This document shows, in pieces, positions 58,515 through 64,000 of a DNA stretch of 64,000 nt (the first letter of the stretch is position 1; every line of letters begins with the position of its first letter). Source of the stretch: Planctomycetota bacterium (GTDB taxonomy: Bacteria > Planctomycetota > J058 > JAJDCP01); the NCBI GenBank assembly GCA_029260765.1, contig JAJDCP010000049.1:1-64000 (forward strand), in the 5' to 3' direction. The notes under the pieces are model-generated. The model was not told the DNA's origin. It worked only from the letters and a program-made list of their open reading frames with translations, and searched no databases. Made by a program: the position numbers and the translations under genes.

Positions 58515-59603
58515 ATGCGCCTGATCTTTCTTTGTCTGGCCCTGCTCTCGGCCGGCTTGCTGGCCGAGCCCGAGCTGGGCAAGCCCTTCGCGGTGCTGGA
58601 AGGGCGTTTCCGCCTGCAGCCCGGCAGCAGTGTCCAGGTCTCTGCTCTGAGCTCATTCGACACCGACGGTGAGATCGTGTCCTTCAGCTTTACGCTCAAC
58701 GGTCAGCCTGTTCCTTCCGACGGCGGCGTGGCGGAGCTGCGCTTTGACGAGCCCGGCGTGCACTTCCTCGGGCTGACCGTCACCGACAACGAAGGACGTA
58801 CCGGCGAGGTTCTGCAGCCGGTTTTCGTCGAGAGGCGTAGCGCACTGTTGCAGCGCCGCCTGTTGAGCCGCGAGCGGCGTGGGGCCGTGATGTTGCTCTG
58901 CGAGCTGCAAGATGCCGAGACCTCCGAGGCCATCGAGAGCCTGGGTGAGGAGATCTTCGCCCCGATCATGGGCATGGCCTACGGTGAAGTCGAGATCCTG
59001 CGCGGTGAACGGGCTGTGCCCGAGATCTTCTTCGAGGCTATCCGCGAAGTGGCCGCGCGCCGGGATGTCGTCGACATCTTCCTGTTTGCCCATGGCTCGC
59101 CTGACCACCTGTGGTTCAAGAACCGACGCTCTGCCACGGGTGAGGACATTCTCACAGAGCTCGAAGGCCGGGGCGGTGAGAAAGTACGCATGGTGTACTC
59201 GACCCTGTGCTGGGGCGAGACGATGAACAAGGCATGGCGTCAGGTCGGTGCTGAGGCGGCCAGCGGGGCGGTGGACGTCCACATTCCCGTCGAGGCTCCG
59301 CCCTTCATCCTCGGCTGGCTGGCCGGGCAGGAGTACGGCAGCCTGACCGCCCGTTGCTTCCAACTGAACCGTGGGGCACACGACCTGCGCAACCAACTGG
59401 CCACGTCACTCGAGCCGGCGCTGCGCACGCTGCAGGACAACCTCGACCAGAGTGACCCGGCCCGGGCGATCGACTACTACCTCGACTGGTTCTTGCGTGA
59501 TGGGGAGTGGGAGATCTGGAAGAGCACCCCGCTGATCGAGGGCGGTGGCGTGACCATCGACACCTTCCCCGAAGATCTTCCGCCCGCCCCGCCCCGCCCC
59601 TGA
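58515..59603 (+). CDS. Exported protein with PKD-like domain and caspase-like His/Cys dyad
   Basis: The 362-aa product has a signal peptide (LIFLCLALLSAGLLAEP) and an Ig/PKD-like domain (~25-105: SSFDTDGEIVSFSF, LTVTDNEGRTGEV). The following domain has strand-plus-catalytic pattern VVDIFLFAHGSPDHLWF (His193) and VRMVYSTLCWGETMNKAW (Cys232), the order and spacing of clan CD cysteine peptidases (caspase, gingipain, C13, CHAT). A Pro-rich C-terminus follows. It would act outside the cytoplasm. Assignment to a named family is uncertain; the function may be peptidase or pseudo-peptidase. Confidence 0.65.
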   Translation: MRLIFLCLALLSAGLLAEPELGKPFAVLEGRFRLQPGSSVQVSALSSFDTDGEIVSFSFTLNGQPVPSDGGVAELRFDEPGVHFLGLTVTDNEGRTGEVLQPVFVERRSALLQRRLLSRERRGAVMLLCELQDAETSEAIESLGEEIFAPIMGMAYGEVEILRGERAVPEIFFEAIREVAARRDVVDIFLFAHGSPDHLWFKNRRSATGEDILTELEGRGGEKVRMVYSTLCWGETMNKAWRQVGAEAASGAVDVHIPVEAPPFILGWLAGQEYGSLTARCFQLNRGAHDLRNQLATSLEPALRTLQDNLDQSDPARAIDYYLDWFLRDGEWEIWKSTPLIEGGGVTIDTFPEDLPPAPPRP

Positions 59604-59665
59604 ACGGACCTCTCCTTTGCCAGCGTCGCTCCTGTGGCGTACGCTGTTGGCAGAAGGAGGAGGTT

Positions 59666-61195
59666 ATGCGAGCCAGCCTGTCTGCAATCGTGATCACTTT
59701 GGTCTGGGCTGTGCCGATGCCGGCTCAAGCCTGGGTCTTCGATGAGGCCGGGCGGGCAGCTCCCGAGCAGCTGCGCGCCTGGCGCGTGCTCAACGAGCTG
59801 TCCGTTGCCCAGGACGTTGAGCTCGCGTCGCTGGGAAGGAGCTTTCTGCGCACGCGCAGCTTCAGCTCCGGCCCACATGCGGCCGCGCTATTGCTCGAAG
59901 AGCTGGCTCTGTTTGCCGCGGAATTCGAACGCGAGCTGTCCGACATGGCGGCCCTGCCGTCCTGGCTCCGGCAGGGACCCGTCGGCCTGGCTCTTACGGA
60001 TGCCCGCTTGCGCGAGCTTCTGCAGAGCTTGCTGGAAGAGGCGCTGTTGCATGGGCAAGATCCCGAGCAGGTGTGTGCGGTGTTCGCGGCGCTACTCGAG
60101 CGGACCGAGGACGACGCCGTAGCGCTGGAGACGGTGTACGAGCTGTTGAGTTGTAGCAGCGACACCGGCTGTGAGCTCGAGCTGGCCCGCGACCTATGGT
60201 TCGAGCTCGATAGCGAGCTGGAGCCCGAAGAAACCCTGCAGGTCTTCACCGACCTGGCCTTGTTGGCTGCGGACAACCCGGGCGGATTTCCCGCTGTCTG
60301 GAAGATGTACCAGCAATTGTCGCATCTCGGCGCCCAGCCGGCGGTGGAAGGTGTCGAGACGATCTCGCTGATGGCGGTCGAGCTGGGTGTCGATGCCGCG
60401 GCGATGTTGCGTGACTATCGCAGCTTGGCTGAGTTGGAAGGCGAGGAGTCGGATCAGTCCCTGCCCATTCTGCTCTCCGAGCTGCAGCGACGACTCCCTG
60501 CTGGCGGGGCCTGGGCAAGCCACTTCGAGCTGTTCCGGCAGCTGCGTTCGCGGCTTCTGAGTGCCTGGGACTGTTTCGATCTGATCGAGCAGCTCTATAT
60601 CTTGGCGGAGGGGTCGGGGCTGCAGGCAAGTCAGCTCGGAGGATCTCTGCTGCCGATTCTCGATCAGGCAGCCGAAGAGGACGATCTGCCCAGTCTGGTG
60701 CAGACCATCGCGCGGCTTGCAGAGCAGCACGGCCATGCGCTTGCCGATCTCGGGGCGCTCTACGCGGGGTTGCGTGAGGATGGCGTCGCGTCTGAGGGGG
60801 CGCGTAGCTCCCTGAGTCTACTCTCTGATCTGGCGCATGCCCGGAAGATCCCCTTGACGACTCTGCGAGCCATCCACGCGCAGCTCCTGGCGGCCGAAGA
60901 GGGCATGAACAGGGATCGGCAGACCGTCAGTGCCTTGACGTTCGTGGCCGGCTTCGAGCCCAAGAGCGGGCGTGGCTTTGAAGCCTGCGTGGCGATCTGG
61001 CTTCGCATGCGCACAGCAGAAGATTCCGTCGAAGACGCCATCGGCAACCTTGAGTTGGTCCTGCACGCCGCGACAGAAGGTGCCGACCTCGACACCATGG
61101 TGGGCGCCTTCCTGGGACTGCTTGAGAAGCACGGCGGAGTGCGCGGGACGGCTCTGGCGCGCCGCGATTTTCAGGAACAGCACATCGGCCACTGA
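59666..61195 (+). CDS. Exported all-helical protein of unknown function
   Basis: AAGGAGGAGG before the ATG at 59666 gives a strong start. The 509-aa product has a signal peptide (LSAIVITLVWAVPMPAQAW), then a long Leu/Glu/Ala-rich helical array without Lys-rich stretches. Repeating units of ~35-40 residues (LLEELALFAAEFERELSD, LLQSLLEEALLHGQDPEQVC) may be TPR- or HEAT-like. No catalytic motif is seen. It lies 62 bp after the caspase-like gene; the two may be an operon. Confidence 0.7.
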   Translation: MRASLSAIVITLVWAVPMPAQAWVFDEAGRAAPEQLRAWRVLNELSVAQDVELASLGRSFLRTRSFSSGPHAAALLLEELALFAAEFERELSDMAALPSWLRQGPVGLALTDARLRELLQSLLEEALLHGQDPEQVCAVFAALLERTEDDAVALETVYELLSCSSDTGCELELARDLWFELDSELEPEETLQVFTDLALLAADNPGGFPAVWKMYQQLSHLGAQPAVEGVETISLMAVELGVDAAAMLRDYRSLAELEGEESDQSLPILLSELQRRLPAGGAWASHFELFRQLRSRLLSAWDCFDLIEQLYILAEGSGLQASQLGGSLLPILDQAAEEDDLPSLVQTIARLAEQHGHALADLGALYAGLREDGVASEGARSSLSLLSDLAHARKIPLTTLRAIHAQLLAAEEGMNRDRQTVSALTFVAGFEPKSGRGFEACVAIWLRMRTAEDSVEDAIGNLELVLHAATEGADLDTMVGAFLGLLEKHGGVRGTALARRDFQEQHIGH

Positions 61196-61275
61196 GCGAG
61201 CTTGAGAGCCCGCAGCGCGGCGGCTACACTGCAGACTTCAGGAAACATGCCGCGTCGCGGCAAAGCGAGGGTGCG

Positions 61276-62433
61276 ATGGCTGACTTCAGCCTGTCGGAGG
61301 AGGCTACCAGCATCCGCGAAGAGGTGCGGCGTTTCGCCCGCGCGACACTCCGCGAGCGCGGCCGGGCCGCCGAGGTCGACCCGGCATCGGTCGAGGATCT
61401 GCGCACCAGCTTCTACGAGCTGGGCCTGGTGCAGCTCGATTGGCCTGAAGAGCTGGGTGGTTTGGGGCTGGGCCTGTTTGAGCGCGTGTTGGTGAGCGAA
61501 GAGCTCGCGTACGGCGACGCAGGTCTTGCCCTGTTGCTCGACGATGCAGGGCTGGCGGCGCGCGCTCTCCTCGAGCTGGGCAGCGCCGAGCAGCAGCAGC
61601 GTTGGCTGGCCCCATGGGCTGGAGACCAGGCCCCCGGGCAGGTTTGGGGGCTGGCTTTGGACGAGGCCGACCTGGCTTGGGAACGTGGCGCGTTGTTCAC
61701 GATGGCGAGCCGCGAAGACGACCTCTGGCGCCTGATGGGGGCCAAATACTTTGTCTTGCAGGCCCCGCGTGCCAGCCATCTCGTGGTCTTTGCACGCACG
61801 GGCTTCGAGCCCGGCTGGCCGGGGATCGACGCTTTTGTGGTACCTGCTCGAGGTGAGGGGCTCAGCCTGGAGGTAGAGTCCAACCGCCTGGGGCTGGGCG
61901 CAGTCTCGAGCGCACGTGTTCTGCTGTCGGGCTGCACAGTGCCCGAGTCCGCGCGCCTGTGCGGTGCCGATGACAAGCTCGCAGCGGTGCAGCGCCTGCT
62001 AGCCTACCGGCGGATCGTGGCAGCCGCGCATATGCTCGGGGTCGCGCGTGCGGCGCTCGAGTATGCCTGCGGCTACGCTGAGCAACGGCCGGCCTTCGGC
62101 AGGATGATCGGCCAGTTTCAGAGCATCGCTTTCAAGCTCGCCGATCTGGCCACCGAAATCGATGCTACGCGTTGGTTGACCTGGCAGGCTGCCTCACTCT
62201 TCGACGAGGGTTCAGACTTCCAGCTGGCGTCGCTGCAGGCGCTGATTCAAGCGCAAGAGACGGCCCACCGCGCAGGCATCGATAGCGTGCAGGTGCTCGG
62301 AGGGGCGGGTTTCATCGACGACTATCCGGTCGAGAAATTCATGCGGGACGGGGCGGCGCTGGCCAGTCTCTCGGGCAGCCGACTGGTCGTCGAAGAGCTG
62401 GCTGCCGAGCAGTTGTTTGGAACCGCGCCTTGA
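61276..62433 (+). CDS. Acyl-CoA dehydrogenase family protein lacking the usual catalytic Glu
   Basis: The 385-aa flavoprotein fold is complete: N-terminal helices (QLDWPEELGGLGLGLFE), a middle beta domain, and a C-terminal helical domain with QRPAFGRMIGQFQSIAFKLAD and VQVLGGAGFIDDYPVEKFMRDG. In most family members a Glu follows in the (Y/F)-E-G-T segment. Here the aligned segment reads ASLSGSRLVV, with Ser at that place. The enzyme may use a Glu elsewhere, be inactive, or form a heteromer with the next gene, whose Glu is present (34 bp downstream). The substrate is unknown. Confidence 0.85.
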   Translation: MADFSLSEEATSIREEVRRFARATLRERGRAAEVDPASVEDLRTSFYELGLVQLDWPEELGGLGLGLFERVLVSEELAYGDAGLALLLDDAGLAARALLELGSAEQQQRWLAPWAGDQAPGQVWGLALDEADLAWERGALFTMASREDDLWRLMGAKYFVLQAPRASHLVVFARTGFEPGWPGIDAFVVPARGEGLSLEVESNRLGLGAVSSARVLLSGCTVPESARLCGADDKLAAVQRLLAYRRIVAAAHMLGVARAALEYACGYAEQRPAFGRMIGQFQSIAFKLADLATEIDATRWLTWQAASLFDEGSDFQLASLQALIQAQETAHRAGIDSVQVLGGAGFIDDYPVEKFMRDGAALASLSGSRLVVEELAAEQLFGTAP

Positions 62434-62466
62434 AGCTGCACGCAGCTTCCGTCACAGGAGAATTCC

Positions 62467-63696
62467 GTGGTTGCTTTCCGTTTGTCTTCTCGGCTGGCTG
62501 CGTTTGAAGGGATGGTACGGGACCTGGCGCGCAACGTCATCCGTCCACTCGCTCTCGAGGCTGACCGCACGCACAGCTATCCAGCTTCGTTCTACGACTC
62601 GCTGGCCGCGATGGGCTACTCGGGTGGACAGGTGCCCGAAGAGTTTGGCGGTGAGGCGGCAGCGGGAGAGCCCGCGGCTGGTAGCGAGTCCAAGAAGCGG
62701 CCGAGCAGCTCCAACCGATTGATGGTGCTGGGCTCGGAGTGGCTTGCCTACGGCGACCCCTCGGTGATCCTCAACATCCCCGGCCCGGGTCTGGGGGGGC
62801 CTCCCGTTCAGATCACCGGCACGCCCGAGCAGAAGCGCCGCTTCTTCGCCCCCTTCAAGCCCGGGCAGCCCGTGGCCTGGGGGGCGTATGCGCTGACAGA
62901 GCCGCACTGCGGAAGCGATGCCAAGGCCATCCGCACACGCTGCGTCAAAGATGGCGACCATTACATCTTGAACGGCCGCAAGACCTATTGCAGCAACGGC
63001 GCGCGCGCCGTCTGGACGGTGGTCTTTGCCACCCTCGACCCCGAAGGAGGCCGCGCGGCGCAGCGAGCCTTTGTGGTCGAAAAGGGCACGCCCGGCTTCT
63101 CGGTCGGCAAGCTCGAGAGCAAACTGGGGCTGCGCGCTTGCGAGACGGCCGAGCTCGTGTTCGAAGATTGCCGCGTGCCTGTAGAGAACCTGCTGGGCGG
63201 CGAAGAATACTACCAGCGCGCGGGCGGCACGAGCTTCAAGACAGCGATGAAGACCTTCGACAAGAGCCGGCCGATGGTGGCTGCCATGGCTGTGGGCATC
63301 GCTCGGGCGGCGTACCACGAGCTCAGGGACTTTGTCTCCGAGGGGCATCTCGGGGGTCGCCCGATTCTACGCAACGCACCCCTGCGCATCACCTTGGCGA
63401 CCATGCGACGCAAGATCGAAGCCGCGCGTCTGCTGTGCTTGCGGGCGGCCTGGATGGCCGACCATGGCGAGCCCAACTCCAAGGAAGCCTCGATGTCCAA
63501 GGCCTATGCTCCACAGATCGGCCAGTGGGTCTGCAGTGAAGCGTTGCACATCATGGGAGGCCACGGCGCGCAACGCGAGCGCTTCGTCGAGAAGTTGTAC
63601 CGTGATGTCAAAGTGTTCGACATCTTCGAGGGAACCGGGCAGATCCAGCGGCTGGTGGTCGCGCGCCGCTTGATGCCCAACATCCGTATTCAGTAG
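62467..63696 (+). CDS. Acyl-CoA dehydrogenase
   Basis: The 409-aa product has the usual FAD-binding and active-site features: ALTEPHCGSDAKAI, LNGRKTYCSNGARA, LHIMGGHGAQRERFVEKLYRD, and DIFEGTGQIQRLVVARRL with the catalytic Glu. It lacks the usual strength of substrate clues, but the ~30-residue insert (AAAGEPAAGSESKKRPSSSN) near residue 60 is unusual. GTG start behind AGGAG. It is co-directional and close to the previous acyl-CoA dehydrogenase gene and an SDR gene, forming a small beta-oxidation-like group. Confidence 0.9.
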   Translation: MVAFRLSSRLAAFEGMVRDLARNVIRPLALEADRTHSYPASFYDSLAAMGYSGGQVPEEFGGEAAAGEPAAGSESKKRPSSSNRLMVLGSEWLAYGDPSVILNIPGPGLGGPPVQITGTPEQKRRFFAPFKPGQPVAWGAYALTEPHCGSDAKAIRTRCVKDGDHYILNGRKTYCSNGARAVWTVVFATLDPEGGRAAQRAFVVEKGTPGFSVGKLESKLGLRACETAELVFEDCRVPVENLLGGEEYYQRAGGTSFKTAMKTFDKSRPMVAAMAVGIARAAYHELRDFVSEGHLGGRPILRNAPLRITLATMRRKIEAARLLCLRAAWMADHGEPNSKEASMSKAYAPQIGQWVCSEALHIMGGHGAQRERFVEKLYRDVKVFDIFEGTGQIQRLVVARRLMPNIRIQ

Positions 63697-63705
63697 GGAG
63701 GGATG

Positions 63706-64000
63706 ATGCAGCCTCAAAACCTGGTCTTCGTCACGGGCGCGAGCCGCGGATTGGGCCTCGCGCTCGCCGAAAACGTGCCCTGGGAGAGGACCCGAGTGGT
63801 CGGCTTTGGGCGCTCCCCTGAGCCGGCCTTCCATGCCCGCTTGCCCGGCGTCGAGCTCGAGTATGTCTGGGCGAACCTGGCGAGCAGCGACGGGGTCGAT
63901 GTCGTGGCTCAGGCGATGGACACGGCTCTGAAGAGCTTTACCGGGCAGCGCATCATGCTGTTCAACAACGCCGGCACGCTGCGCCCGATCGGCCCAGCTC
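63706..64000 (+). CDS. Short-chain dehydrogenase/reductase (truncated by window end)
   Basis: Only the first ~98 codons are visible: VFVTGASRGLGLALAENV (nucleotide-binding motif) and LFNNAGTLRPIGP (NNAG motif). The tandem ATG at 63703/63706 follows GGGAGG; the second has better spacing. The C-terminal catalytic Ser-Tyr-Lys lies beyond the window. It belongs to the acyl-CoA dehydrogenase group by position. Confidence 0.85.
   Translation, partial: MQPQNLVFVTGASRGLGLALAENVPWERTRVVGFGRSPEPAFHARLPGVELEYVWANLASSDGVDVVAQAMDTALKSFTGQRIMLFNNAGTLRPIGPA

Overview
This is a GC-rich (low-to-mid 60s %, by eye) bacterial chromosome segment with dense genes, short operons and no tRNA, rRNA operon, phage or CRISPR array. 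The cell envelope is Gram-negative: there is a Kdo/WaaP-type LPS core kinase, several lipobox and Tat-signal exported proteins, and MurF. DUF1800/DUF1501 pairs, DWG-type transmembrane Ser/Thr kinases (one with a formylglycine-generating-enzyme-like domain), a roadblock/LC7 protein and a SNF2/SWIM pair point to Planctomycetota or Myxococcota-like lineages. I lean to Planctomycetota but cannot settle it from the sequence.

Layout. 1-930: two copies of a ~390-bp repeat, each holding a 111-bp MITE-like element. 1070-4109: DUF1800 + DUF1501 export pair. 4316-11147: an inserted ~6.8-kb segment bounded by ~275-bp direct repeats that copy the DUF1501 3' end and the 3' end of a histidine phosphatase. 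It holds decayed fragments (sirtuin, unknown gene, IS1634-type transposase), a 310-bp inverted-repeat element and a polyol operon (PfkB kinase, NCS1-like permease, mannitol dehydrogenase). 11207-19580: phosphatase, small exported protein, FGE-kinase, PIG-V-like membrane protein, DUF3592 protein, two related tiny ORFs, a zinc-ribbon membrane protein. 19585-25729: a MurF-M15 peptidase fusion divergent from a kinase/TPR-like receptor. 25791-29802: cdsA-phoH-7TM/HD-ybeY. 29890-33272: tandem STAS protein, PAAR protein, an unknown partner, and a Glu-repeat/basic-tail protein.

33300-43148 is the most interesting region. A divergent four-gene fatty-acid module (KASIII, FabA-type dehydratase, KASII-type synthase, ACP) faces an operon that starts with a PilZ domain fused to a PhcB-type methyltransferase (the Ralstonia family that makes 3-hydroxy-fatty-acid methyl-ester signals). 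It continues with a HTH-receiver regulator, a multi-TM hybrid sensor kinase and a receiver-histidine kinase resembling PhcR/PhcQ. A phosphopantetheinyl transferase that could activate the ACP lies just beyond. I read this as a candidate fatty-acyl-ester quorum-sensing system with its own acyl supply and a c-di-GMP-responsive signal synthase.

43141-50266: SDR, DUF1294, TrmH/SpoU methyltransferase, roadblock protein, LPS kinase, Nudix CoA-pyrophosphatase, zinc-ribbon coiled-coil protein, RNase P RNA with its terminator, and a CAP-domain lipoprotein. 50462-64000: a repeat-domain exported protein, a eukaryote-like sterol C-24 methyltransferase, SNF2 and SWIM proteins, tryptophanase, a PKD/caspase-like exported protein, an exported helical protein, two acyl-CoA dehydrogenases (one lacking the usual catalytic Glu) and a truncated SDR at the window edge.
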